Below are positions 35,401 through 47,279 of a stretch of DNA of 64,000 nt, in pieces. The DNA is from Cucumis sativus (Eukaryota; Streptophyta; Magnoliopsida; Cucurbitales; Cucurbitaceae). Location of the stretch: positions 310,001 through 374,000 of the forward strand of contig NC_026658.2 of NCBI RefSeq assembly GCF_000004075.3. The letters are read 5' to 3'. A model generated the notes under the pieces. That model saw only the letters and a list, made by a program, of their open reading frames with translations, was not told where the DNA came from and made no database searches. A program made the translations under genes and the position numbers. Numbering within the stretch: position 1 is the stretch's first letter; every line of letters starts with the position of its first letter.

Positions 35401-36171
35401 CCACATGTTACACCAGTATATTCAGATTCTTCAAACTTTGGCCATTTTCACTCCCCCTCTGCTGTAACTTGTTTACCCCCTGAGCTTCAATTACCCAAAG
35501 ATAGAGTAATAGGTGATAGTTTATACAACTCTCCCATTGTCTTTTCTAATACATTCAAATCATTGTATGGGAGACCTGCATTCCGTCACGTTAGCAAGTC
35601 TACGGATCCAGATCCCATTGCTAACCGAACGTCGGCGAAAAATGGAAATGCAAATTATTTGAAAGATGAATGGATGGAACAGTATGAAGCTGGTGTATAT
35701 ATTACATTTACAAGTCTACCAGGTGGGCACAAGGGACTGAAGAGAGTGAGGTTCAGGTATTTGTCATTTGTTCATATCAACTTATCAATAATTGTCCTTT
35801 CTATTTATCTATTCTTTTGGGGTTAAATTAAACTATATTACAAGCTTAGTAGGAAGATTTTCAAGGTTTTGTAGAATATATCCTTCAATTTTAATGACTG
35901 TCTAATAAGCTTCTAACTAAAATGAACTTGCTTTGACCCTAACGCATTTGGTTATTATCCAATGTTCGGATATATGTTTGATTGAATGCATCGTAGTGAT
36001 ATGTGTTATCATTGTAACTTAGCGTAGTTATCTGGTATTGTGTTTTGCAGTCGAAGAAGATTTTCGGAAAGGGAAGCAGAGAGATGGTGGGAAGAGAATC
36101 AAGTTATAGTATACCAAAAGTATGGCATTGATGGATATACCGATTCAAATCATAGTCAGATGGAGGACTAA
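29402..36171 (+). CDS. PH-RCC1-FYVE-BRX protein (PRAF family)
   Basis: Eight exons: 29402-29452, 30351-30437, 31438-31527, 31807-32001, 32539-34605, 35080-35226, 35332-35756, 36051-36171. They total 1061 codons, 1060 residues, typical of the family. Domains in order: an N-terminal PH domain (about 17-125), a seven-bladed RCC1 propeller with repeated G-Q-L/LGHG blocks (about 230-610), a FYVE-type zinc finger (about 626-685, CYGCKLPFGF then RKKHNCYHCG and CxxC pairs), a coiled coil (about 815-885), and a C-terminal BRX domain (about 1000-1050, DEWMEQYEAGVYITFTSLPGG). The family binds phosphoinositides and is linked to endomembrane or polarity functions; RCC1 suggests small-GTPase regulation. 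The large exon 5 holds propeller and finger. Start MGEESLS is the family N-terminus. It ends 481 bases before the convergent transporter gene. Confidence 0.95.
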
Positions 36172-36652
36172 ACAAAATTTCACACTTCATATTTGTATGA
36201 ATGGAATTTTGTATTAGTCAGTCGAACAAGTTGACTTGCTCCACAGTAAATAAAACATCTCAAATACCTCATCTTCACTAAATTGTGTATTTTTCGTAAT
36301 CTATTTTAATATATAATTGCTAGCTATGTACAAAGTTGTAGACATTTTGACAACAACATCCATAAAGAAGGCCAGCAAAGATATGTAAGTATTCTATTTT
36401 GAGTTGATCAAACCAAAGGATGAGGCTCTTACATAACCTATAGTTTTATTTAAATTAGCATCTCATGTAAGTTAAGAGTTTTATTTCAATTAATTGAATT
36501 GAATTGAATTAAATTAAATAGTTAGTTAATTACTAAATTAAATATACAAATTATATAAATAGCATTTGAACCAAGGGGAAGTACAAAAGTAATACAAATT
36601 GTGATGTTAAAAAGGAAATTAAAACAGAATGGAAGTGACTAATTAATAACTT
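36172..36652. other. Convergent 3' spacer
   Basis: 481 bases shared by the 3' ends of the PRAF gene (+) and the HAK5 gene (-). AT-rich, with 'attgaattgaattgaatt' type simple repeat near 36490. No gene. Confidence 0.6.
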
Positions 36653-39600
36653 CTAAAGTTCACAAGTCATTCCTACTTTGAGCATATGCATGCGAGGAAT
36701 ATCAAAGACTTGATCACTTTGCCTCAAATTCCTCCTTAAGAAGCTATATGCATAGTTTATCATTATTCTCTTTCCAAAACTTGACCCTTTTTTAGCAACC
36801 ACTTCACTTTCTCCCACCAAATGAACAACTCCATCTTTCCATGCTTCAACAATCCTTCCAATTGCTTTAATATCCTCTTTTTCAACTCTTCCATCCAACA
36901 CTCCATTTTCCTCGTTTGAATGTGATGCAACTCGCTCCGTCTCAAACTCGTCTAGTTTTTCGAGTAATATCTTCTCAAATGATTCATGTTCGGTCCTCAC
37001 GTCCGTGTACCCATATCGAACAACACAACGGAACACATCGATCTCCTTCGCCTCTACTTTTCTGAAGAGGAAACGCTCTTCGGCTGGAACCTAGTGTAAG
37101 AACAAACAATAATAAAACAACCTCAAATATGTATTAATTAACCTTAAAGTTTACCGTTGTATTTAAAGTTAAGTACGTTTTATAACGAACCTTGCTCACA
37201 GGAAGTGATTTAATGGTAATGAAGACAAGAACAGATTGCAATGCAGGGACGTGGTCAACGTAATGCTTGAAGATGGGAGGGATGCCTTGAACAAGCTCAG
37301 AGTAGAAGAAAGCAATACCGGGAATTCTTCTAAAGTTGGTTCTATTCACTATCTCATTGAGTTTTTCAGAAGTGATTTTGTGGTTGAGTTCATAAAAGTA
37401 TTTCTTTCTAAACACACTATTCCAAACATACATGATTGTCATCAAAGCAGCAGCAAAAGCCAGAGGGAGATAGCCTCCTTGGTCAAACTTGTAAAGGACA
37501 GAACTCAAATATACCAATTCCACAGTACCAATGGTGAGAACGTAAGTGATTATGTAAAGGATGTGAGTTTTCCATATCATTACCATTATGAGTACTAGGA
37601 AAGAGGATGTGAGTGTCATCACAAAAACCACAGCTATTCCATATGCATTCCCAATCTGTGTAGTGTTTTTGAACCCCAAAGTAACACCAACACAAGCTAG
37701 CATTAGAAGGTAATTTATCTCTGGAACATAGACTTGCCCTTCATACTTATCTGATGTATGAACCACTTTTACTCTTGGGAAGCATCCAAGTGAAAGTGAT
37801 TGTTGAATTATTGAGAATGTTCCTGAGATCATCGCTTGGCTTGCTATGATTGATGCTGATACTGCCACCACAAACATTGGCCAATACAACTTTCCTGCCA
37901 ATATAATAGTATACACATAGACAATAGTATTCAATATCATTTTCATTTGAAAAGACCGGCCTTTTTCTAACCATTTAGTTTGGAAATTGTGCTTTTTTTT
38001 CTTATTGTTTCTTTTACCTGGAATTGACTTGTAAAATGTGTCTGAAACTAGATCGTTGTGCTTCCGAAGAAACGAGGCTTGGCCAACATAAGCACAGATT
38101 AGAGCTGGGTAGGTAATGGCGGACATGCTTAGTTGAATTGATCGGACGCTGAAATGACCGACATCCGCAAACAAGGCTTCTGTCCCTGTAAGAGTGTGTA
38201 GATATGGAAATTGAATAAAGTAAGTGTTTGATTGATCATATGTCTAAACTGTTGTTAATTGAAGTTATAAGAGTTCAATGAAATGATCAGAAGGACGAAA
38301 GGTGAACCTGTAATAGCAAGAACAACGCCACCAAGTGAAATCCAAGCATCCATTTTGTTTCTTTGGAAAAATCGAAAAATGTAATTTGGATTTAAGGCCT
38401 TAAGGACAGTTGGGTCATATTTTATGAAGTTATAGACACCAATTGAAGCATTGAGAGCAAACCAAATGAAGATAATTGGAGCAAAAGTGTATCCAACTTT
38501 ATCTGTTCCAAATCTTTGAACCATGAATAGGCACACCAATATTCCTACTGATGCCCAAACAATCCTCTCTGCAATAATCAATTCATCATCTTCCTTAACA
38601 ACCATTCAATCATAAAAATGAATCAAAACTGAAGTTGCAAAACACCAAAATAATATTGAAACAGTTCAGCCAAATACTATTTTCATAATAACAAGCATTT
38701 CCCTTAAAATCATAGAATACTAAATGAATTTCTTTTATCAACTGTTATATTAAAATATAATGGGATTCAATTTCCTTCTACACAAAGTGGGTTTGTTGTA
38801 TTTTCTGTAATTGCTATAAACAAAAAAACTTAGAGATAGAAAAGACGCGTTTTGCTGATGGGATTTGTGTCTTTCTCTTCCTCATCAACTTATATTTATT
38901 ACAATTGTGGAAAGTTGAAGAAAATCAATTTTCTTAAAAAGTAAAATTTGTTGGGTTTTTTCTGTTTACAAATTATTTAATTTACCTTCTGTCATTGCAG
39001 GGGTAGCCTCCTTGATCCCTCCCACAGCAGATAACACTGAAGATTGAAGAAAAACAAATTTGCTATATTACCCTCACACAAAATTGTTCTATAGGTAACA
39101 GAATCAGGAAAAAAAAATCTAAATTTAAAAGAAAAAAAGAAGGATTAGTTTTGAAAAGAAAAGCACATATTGGAGTAGGAAATTTAATAAAAAAGAAATG
39201 GAAGAAGAAGAAAGAAAAAAAAAGAGAGAGAAAGGACCTGAGATACAAGGAGTAAGAACACCATCACCAATAACCATGGAGGTTCCAAGCATAGTTGCAA
39301 ATAGAAGAAACACCTTTGCAAAATGACTTTTCTCCAACTTAGATTGAATTCTTGAAGCTCTCTTCTCTCTCTCGTTCGGCAAACTCAATTGGTAATTTGA
39401 CACTTCTCGATCTTCCACCTCCGCATTCGGAATCAACCCCACTTTGGCATATCGACATATCAGTGAGTACAATGCGAACGTTCCCCCTATAGCAATAATC
39501 CAAACCCATTACTTAAATTAATTATCCTGTCCAGTGTCCACCACCCCACCACCCCATCACCCCTCCACCCCCAGGTTGTTGAATCACATGCATGCAGTTA

Positions 39601-40036
39601 ATTTTTAAACTTACTTACCTTCTCCGTTGTCGTTGGCTTTCAAAACGATGAACACATATTTGATAACAGGAATCAAAGTTATGGTATAAATGATCAACGA
39701 CAACACCCCTAAGATATCATCGTTGTGTTTTATCCCGTCCGGAAACGTGCTGGAGAACACGTACAGTGGCGACGTTCCAATGTCACCATACACTATGCCA
39801 ATGCTTTGGAATGCTAAATGTAAGATTACACTCCAATTATTCTCCTTGGCATAGGAATGATCATGGTCATGACCATGGAGTTTACGTGACTCTAAATCCA
39901 AGGAGTCGTATCGTCGGAGCTTTTGCCTTGAAGACTTCCTCTCGGACGGCCCAACAACAACTTCTTCATTCTCTTCTTTTACAATGGCGTCGGATGATGA
40001 CATGTCGGGAATGTCACCGGAGAGCCGATGAGCCAT
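36653..40036 (-). CDS. HAK5: High-affinity potassium transporter, KT/HAK/KUP family, HAK5-like
   Basis: Seven exons: complement(39619..40036), (39238..39486), (38986..39036), (38308..38568), (38018..38185), (37191..37894), (36653..37090). They make 763 codons, 762 residues. A polytopic plasma-membrane K+ transporter. The hydrophilic N-terminus (about 65 residues, HDHDH at 56-60) is followed by the pore signature [10 protein letters not shown] at 84-93. Then come LRANDNGEG-like [33 protein letters not shown] and [14 protein letters not shown], all family hallmarks, and a cytosolic C-terminal domain containing RCVVRYGY. The closest remembered relative is cluster I HAK5, which is induced by low K+. 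The order of conserved blocks is complete, with no stops. The ATG at 40036 gives [11 protein letters not shown]. The leader just upstream has a TA microsatellite and a TATA-like box. Confidence 0.93.
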
Positions 40037-40057
40037 TATATATATATATATATATTG
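40037..40057. repeat. (TA)n microsatellite in the HAK5 leader
   Basis: A run of TA dinucleotides directly before the HAK5 start codon (minus strand). It lies between the start and the TATA-like box at 40114-40121, so it is probably transcribed leader. Confidence 0.8.
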
Positions 40058-40113
40058 TTGGGAGGTTTTGAGAATCGAAAGTTGTGTAAAAGATGAAGCA
40101 TACAGACCTCTTG

Positions 40114-40121
40114 ATTTATAT
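40114..40121 (-). promoter_or_regulatory. TATA-like box of HAK5
   Basis: Minus-strand ATATAAAT about 80 bases before the start codon, a plausible core promoter position for a short leader. It is not proven. The (TA)n run at 40037-40057 is a rival but would leave no leader. Confidence 0.45.
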
Positions 40122-40603
40122 GGCAAAATACAAAGACACAATTTAATATTACAGCAGAGAACAAAAACTGATTCTTTCCCAGTTTTAGCATTTAATTCAA
40201 ACACAGTCAAATATGTTCTGTTTCATTGGAAACTACTTCTCAATTTCCCTATATTACTACTACTACTATTATTATTATTATTTTGGTTTTGAAATTATTA
40301 TTATTGTAATCTAATTATTTGCCTAATTAATTACAATTAACAATAAAATTCATTTGAGTCATTCAACTTTTAAATAATATCTATCTTCACATTTATATAT
40401 ATTGCTTCAATTGCTTTATCATTCTTCTTCATCATCACCATCATCACTATACAAACTTTTACTAACTTTAATTGAATTTAGATTTAAATATCATTAATTT
40501 TAACTCATCTACTTTTTCAATTATCTTATACTTTTAAAATAATAATAAATTTAGTCACTCCCGATAGTTGCAAATTTAGCTCTTAAATACAAAATAGTTA
40601 AAA

Positions 40604-40767
40604 TATATAGCAATATTTTAAAAAAATTACAAATATAACAAAATTTGTCGAATTCTATCAATGATAGATCATGTTGTAAATATTGGTTTATCATGGATAG
40701 ATCATGTAAATCTATTGATAGTTTTGCTATATTTACAATTTTTTTTAAAAAAATGTTGCTATATTTT
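40604..40767. repeat. MITE-like element with long inverted termini
   Basis: The left arm 'tatagcaatattttaaaa...' and the right arm '...ttttaaaaaaatgttgctata' are inverted repeats of about 40 bases. The centre has 'ctatcaatgatagatcatg' and 'atggatagatcatg'. Same family as 28673-28823 by the shared 'tatagcaaaa' and 'tatcaatgatag' blocks. Confidence 0.65.
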
Positions 40768-43184
40768 TAATAATTATTTCTAAAATGGTCATAAATTATA
40801 ATCCCCTAAATTTTAGGGACTTTTTAGCAAAATATTTACCGAAGATGGAAGGAAGAAAAACCTTAAATATTTAAATAAAACAGCCGAATTGATGGGTTTT
40901 TGATTTTGTCATATGTAAATATTTCGGTGATTTATTATATTTATGAAAATTTTCTAAAACTTTACAAAAATTATATAGAATATAAATGTTTTCAAAATTT
41001 ATAGCAATATATATATATATACATATGATAATAGGACTTATGTCATCCCGTTTTCTAAATTGCAAAATAGTAAATTTAAAAGCCGATAATTCTATGATTA
41101 TCGTCTAATAGCCTTCTGATAGCTGTCTTATATCATTAATTTTGTCATATTTACAATTTTAATAAAAAGAAAGATATATAAACGGTTTATTTTAAATGTT
41201 TTTGTTATTTGATGCAATTTTTTTTAATAGACAGCCATCAAACAAAAATAAGTTGGGAAAGTTGAGGAGTAATAGAATAGGTTTGAAGGCAATAACATTT
41301 ATTGATCTAAACTTTATATACAATAAAATTGCAGCACATAAGTTTTGTAACTTTCACCTTTTTGCAACTTTAGACATGATGCAATGTATATCCCTATTAT
41401 TTACACCTTTCCTTGGTGAAATAATTATTTTTAAAAAGTTAGAAAAGTATTGTAATTAAGTACATTTAATTGAGAAACAAAACATATATTTATTTTGCTG
41501 TGTAATTGTGGGATTTTGATCAAATTAAATTTAAGCTTTCCCTTTTCTTTTTTGTGCTAAATCACTTCGATTTAAGATTTCAATACCATAGGATTATACA
41601 AAATTAAATTACTATTACTTTTTCTTATAACAATAACCGTAATTACTGTTTCAAATGTTATCATTTGCTTTTCAAGATTTTATTATATAGTTTTAACTAC
41701 ATTAATATAATTGCTATGTCATTTGGCAACCTCATGAAAGTTGTGCATTCACTTTAATATTATACAAACATACGTCCATACTTTATATTTATATTTAAAG
41801 AAAGAAAAAAAGAAAAATTCAATTGATTTGATAAGTTAAATTGACTTCCACCCTAATAGGCAGAGGCACGTAGGGGCATGGGAGACACATGCCTCCCTCC
41901 AAATTCACGTTCGAGAACGAGATAGTTGCTTTTATTTTTCATTTTCATGATTTTGAGTTTTTTCTTTTCAGTTTGTTCAACTTGTAATTTTCTCATTTTT
42001 AAATATAGAAAAGTGAACCATAATAACTATAAACACGGTCTATATTATCTTAGAACGAAGATTTGATGAAGTAATTTAGAAAATAAAAAACCTCAAGAGT
42101 TAATTTAATTTTTTATTAGTTTCAATTTATAAAAAGGGAAGAAAGTCAAAATTTGACCATAGGTCTCACGTGCGACCTGTGTGGGGTTGTCACGCTAAAG
42201 AAAATGATAGGAAGGCTTCGGATTTACCAAATAAATCTTCTAAACTTACGCGTTTCCATTTAATGCTTTTCTTTTTCTTCTCTTCTTTTCTTTCCTCCTT
42301 TAACCATCCTTTTTTCTTTTCTTTTCTTTTCTTTTTTCAAAAAATAAAACTTAGTTTTAAACCTAAGAAAGAAAAATTAAAATTAAGAAAATAAATTTTG
42401 TTTTGAAAAAACAATAACAAAATTAAAAAAAATTAACAAAAAGCAAAATTCATATCTTTCCATTCACTAGCTATCATACCAATGGATTTTTCAAAGTATA
42501 TAAATAAATTATTTGAAAAGCATAAATAAATAATAAAGATTATGGACGAAAAGCTAAATGATTCTTGAACTTTGATTCCATCCTTGAGAGTTGAGCATAT
42601 TAACTCTTCCTTCCAAGGTTTGTATGACTCTTTAATAATAATAAATCACTTCCAGACAATATGAATCCTATTCTCTTTTATTCTTTGTAAGTAGTAAAAT
42701 TGATCAACAATATAGAAAAGTGAGCGTTTGAATTCAATTTTATATTTAATACGTCTCTTATACTCTATAAATTCTTTTAAATCAATTAATCTTTTAGATA
42801 TAAATTTAAATTATTCTATATATTTTTATTGGATACTAAACTTTTAATTTCGTGTCTTAATAGTAATAGATATGGATTTATATAAAAGATTAGATAGATC
42901 ATATACTAAATTAAATAACTGAATAGACATCAAATTATTTTGACTTTAATTATTGAAACATACAATATTTTTTAGTTTGTAATTGTTTCCCTTTAACAAG
43001 TGTTTTAAGAAGCCAAGCATGTTTTAAACAATTGTAGCTTAATTAACAAAAGTTTCTACTCTCACGATTATGATCTTCACTTTTATGGCTAGAAACTAAA
43101 CATTTTATTTAAGAGATTATAATTATAATTAATTAACCATATGATTTAATTTTAACAAACATTGAGATGGTTTGAAGTGAAAAA

Positions 43185-43571
43185 AGTTGTTCTTATTTTA
43201 CCTGAAGGGTTTGAATTAGCCCCCCGATCGTATTTCTCTCGAGATTAAAGAAAAGATTGGCAATCTGTCTTTTAAGAGCTATCGTCCCACTAAAAAAAAT
43301 ATTCTTGTGATAGGTCCTGTTCCTAGTCAGAAATATAGTGAAATCACCTTTCCTATTCTTTCTCCGGACCCTGCGACTAAGAAAGATGTTCACTTCTTAA
43401 AATATCCCATATATGTAGGCAGGAACAGGGGAAGGGGTCAGATTTATCCCGACGTGAGTAAGAGTAATAATAATGTTTATAATGCTACAACAGCAGGGAT
43501 AGTAAGCAAAATAATACGAAAAGAAAAAAAAGATTATGAAATAACCATAGTGGATGCAGCGAATGGGCGCG
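43185..43571 (+). pseudogene. petA: Plastid petA (cytochrome f) fragment in nuclear DNA
   Basis: Translation gives the internal part of mature cytochrome f: LPEGFELAP, then [59 protein letters not shown] and YEITIVDA. The frame changes at the C-run at 43220-43225, where bases have been lost. The N-terminal haem-binding part and the C-terminal membrane anchor are absent, so it cannot be functional. GC content is above that of the surroundings. It is a nuclear insert of plastid DNA, direct or by way of the mitochondrial genome. After 43571 the petA match stops abruptly and unrelated sequence follows. Confidence 0.9.
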
Positions 43572-44023
43572 TCGATGAAGACGTGTGGGTGCACTATTAC
43601 GCGGTGGGGATTGTAACTTTCCATGAATTTCTCATTTCTCACTCAACGATGGAACTTTGCTTATTTCGTTTTTGAAGAATTGACGAATCAAATGATATTT
43701 TTGTTTCAATTTTTGCCTCTTCTTCTCCCTCTGAATTAAACTTTTCCTTGTCATAATGATTCAATTCCTAGTAGTATCAATTATACAAGTCGGATCCTAG
43801 ATGTAGAAATATAAGAAGGAAGATCCCCTTCTCCTTCGAAAGAAATGATATTTTTGCAAATACAACACATACAAAATTAACCAAATTTACCTAACAATAA
43901 TTAAAATACAAAAAAATGTTTGATATTAAAAAGTATTTTCCTAAAAGCATCCAAATATGAGATTGAATGATTAATAGGTCTAATTAGAATATAGATATAT
44001 ATTATAAAGAGAGGGTAAAATAA
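43572..44023. other. Sequence joined to the petA fragment; 3' flank of the next gene
   Basis: The first 300 bases (to about 43860) are less AT-rich than nuclear spacers here and contain 'agtatcaattatacaagtcgg' type stretches that look like plastid spacer DNA. I could not place them. They may belong to the same organelle insert in rearranged order. The remainder is the 3' flank of the gene ending at 44024. Confidence 0.4.
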
Positions 44024-47000
44024 TTATCCACATGCAATGATGGTGGGTTCCAAGGCAGAAGAAATGTCTCTCTCACACATTTCTGAACCAATGTTGGTAA
44101 CTCCCTCCTGCATCACCATCACCCACACACAACACCTTAGTTTTCTTTAACAAAAACAACTCCAAATTCAAAGTATGGTATTGTGGTGATTTAAATCACA
44201 TTATCAAACTTATAAAATTTATCCGACCCTTCAAACTTCTACAAGTGTTATGATTTGAATTGGCCACTTTTATAAAAAGAAATTTGACACGAGATTGAAA
44301 GTTTAATTATTTATTAAGTTCAATTTAAAGTATTTTGGTTTTAGTTCTTGAAGGGAAAAAAGTACTTTTTAAATACTATTTTTTCCATTTGAAAGAATAA
44401 AAGAGAGGGAGAATAAAATACCTTAGCCAAGTTCCTAAAATAGGTTGTTGTGAAATTGCCGGTGGGAAACAAAACCTCTATGATGTCTGCCAATACCAAC
44501 TGCGGCTGTGAGATTGCTCCATCAAACCAATCTAATATCATCACACACATACACATATATATTAATTGAAGGAGGTAGTAAATGCCAATTAACCTCTTAA
44601 ACTATGAAAGGGAAAAACGTATTTAAAATTACCGAAAGCATTGGAGTTGTGAAATCGTTTATCAAATCGCCAAATGCTTTGAGTGGAAAGAAAAGATAGG
44701 CAAGATTGGTCTTGAATGTTGATTAGTTGGAGAAATGTGGACAAGTTGTATGCAGTTGGATCTGATGTAAATGTTTCATCGATGATCACTTCTACCGTCT
44801 ATCTAGAAAACAACATATCACCAAGACAAATAAAATTGATATATATTCAAAAGAAATAGATTTTGTTTTTGTAACTATTTTATTGAATAGTATACTAACC
44901 AAAAATGAAATAATTAATGAACGAAAACTTACACAAAGGATACCATGAAAGGCATCTAAGTCGTCGGGGTTAGAGACGTTGTATGTGATTTTGTTGATGG
45001 AGTCATCCACATTTTCTCCTCCTGCATCTTCTATATACTTTTCCAATAACCTCACAATGGATTAGTTTATACGTCACCAGATAAAGAACTAAACATTCGA
45101 CTTTAATACTAACAGTATAAATACTATGTTAATTGAATTATTATCATACGTTAAATTAACTATATTTATATTTATTAACTAAAATAAATAATTCAAAAAA
45201 TTAAAACAGAAAATCAAAATGATCAAAATCTACTTTTTTTTTTTTTATTATATATATAAACTATAATAATCTAGACTTGAATCCAAATTATTTTAACTAT
45301 AAACTTATAATTGAATTGCATCATCAAATTAATTACCTTAAGCTTGTAGGCATCCTTTGTGAAAGACCATATGCCCTGTTATTTAAGAATAATTAAAGAA
45401 AATATTAGAAGAATTAATAATCATTTTAAAGAACATATAAACTTTATATTACAAAGAAAGCGAAAGTAGTGAATGATTCTAACATCATAGTAACCCATCC
45501 ATGCAACAATGGGTTTGAAAGTCTTTCTAGTGGTTGCTATGTTCTTTAAGCACATGTAATTTTCTTTGATCTGCAATAACAACAACAATAATACACAAAT
45601 TTAAATAAAATTACTTTAAACCTTGTCAAGTTTGCATCATTTCTCGCCTCAAAATTTCAAATTTATAATTTGGATGTGCTGCATTCTTAAACATTATGAC
45701 AAGATTTACAAATTACTTACCGCAGTGTAAATTTGATTTGCTCTTGGCTCCACGTTTGCAAATGCACCCAAGAACTTTATCCATTCTGCTTTCTACAGAT
45801 TTCCAACTTCGTATTAGCAAAGCGTAATTAAACACACAAGTAAATTAAGATAAAATTACTTATATTTAGACCATGATCATGTCAGTGAAGGAAACCTTGA
45901 TAAAAGAAGTAGCAGAGAGTTAAAAGATCAAAGAAGAAAAAGGGAAGAAGGGTTTAGGGTTTTACTTGCAAAGGGGTATCCTCTGAGGAAGGAAGAAAGG
46001 TGGCAAAATTGCAGGATTGTGGTTGGTCCACGTCGGCAATGAAGTGAGCAGCAAATTGTGCCAGCTGTTGTGTTTCGGTTTTGTTTATAATTTGAATTTC
46101 TCCTTTTTCGTATTGTTTTAATACGCATTCTGATGTCACACTCTCCGACGTTATACCCTTCAAGCTTCCTAATAAACCTAGAAGCTGTTCAATACTATAT
46201 AAATTAATATTCATAACAATGTCACTTGCTTATGATATAATATGGAAAAGATGAAGCAAATTACATACCTCGAAAAAGGAAACTGATAGGGGCCATGGAG
46301 AAAGAAGACAAAAAGGAAAGGAAAAGAAGAAAAAGTTAGATATTGATTGTCAAACTAACTGTGCACATTGGGTGCCATGTGATTTGTGTATCAAAAAGTA
46401 ATCACATGATTAATAATAGCTTATAATATAATAACAACATTGCAATATTAATATAAAATTACACCATATGTAAAGGATTAATTATATCTTTTTGTAAAAA
46501 AGAAATCAACTTTTACATAAGAATAATACAGTATCAATATGTTCAATTTTTTGTTAGAAAACAAATGAAGTGTAGAATCCCCCAGTGACATACATTTGAA
46601 AATTGGAAATTATATAAGAAAATGATAGATAGAATGGTTGTGGAAAAGAAAGTGTACCTGGAAAGAGGTCAGTATCAAGAGAGTAATTAGACAAAGGGAT
46701 GACATAAGATTTGATCCTTGAAGTGCAATACTTTGTTCTTCCTGCCATCTTTGAAGTATTCTGCACTTTTTTTTTTTCCATTCTTTTTCACATCAAACCT
46801 CTTGACACCACATAATTTTCTATCTATATAATATACACAAATGTTTAATTTCTTCTACAACCACAGGAGTATAGGTATGTTTTTTAAACAAATTAAATCC
46901 TAACATTAGTTATGAGTTGTTTGGAAAGTTAGAATGTTATCTTGAGATGCGTGAAAAATCAAAATGTGAAACAGAAATAAAATTTTGAAACATGAAAATG

Positions 47001-47279
47001 GTTTAACAGAGGGTTTTAATTGAATCGAATGCAGTATTTTCTATAATTTTAAGAAAGAAGAGGAAGAAAAAGAACCTGAATGAGAAGGTAGCTCTTGCCA
47101 TCAATGGAGTTCTTGATAACTTTAAACGACTGTCCATAATAAATCCTGAAATTCACCGCATCTTCAACCTTGGAAACATTTCCCACCTTCACCGCCGTCG
47201 TGGAAGCAGCCGTCAGTCTGTCAATAGCCGGAAACCAAACGGCAAAGAGGAACAGCACCAATAATAATGCACTATTCAT
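44024..47279 (-). CDS. Conserved plant secretory-pathway protein of unknown function
   Basis: Eleven exons: complement(47076..47279), (46658..46760), (46269..46282), (45966..46184), (45721..45792), (45484..45570), (45337..45375), (44933..45037), (44633..44798), (44422..44531), (44024..44107). They give 401 codons, 400 residues. An N-terminal signal peptide ([16 protein letters not shown]) points to the ER lumen or apoplast. No membrane span follows. Conserved-looking blocks include [83 protein letters not shown] and [16 protein letters not shown]. There are several cysteines and N-glycosylation sequons. I recall a single-copy Arabidopsis counterpart (possibly At3g62370, loosely labelled heme-binding), but I do not trust that function. 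Exon 3 is only 14 nt. An upstream in-frame ATG at 47348 would bury the signal peptide, so 47279 is preferred. Confidence 0.85.
46269..46282 (-). other. 14-nt microexon
   Basis: TTTCCTTTTTCGAG is flanked by CTATCAG before it and GTATGTAA after it on the minus strand. It joins the phase-1 end of exon 2 and restores the frame, adding V-S-F-F-E before LLGLLG. Skipping it would shift the frame. Confidence 0.8.

Larger units (their letters stand above)
40058..43184. other. HAK5 promoter region and AT-rich spacer
   Basis: About 3.1 kb without a credible gene. A MITE-like element lies at 40604-40767 and decayed relatives at about 40965-41175. The rest is AT-rich, with a pyrimidine-rich stretch near 42270-42340. 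A small patch near 41866-41910 ('gggagacacatgcctccctcc') is less AT-rich and may be an old transposon scrap. Confidence 0.5.

Noticed and set aside
43307-43675. 122-residue frame as a functional gene
   Set aside because: It is the petA fragment run on into unrelated sequence, without the haem-binding N-terminus or the anchor.
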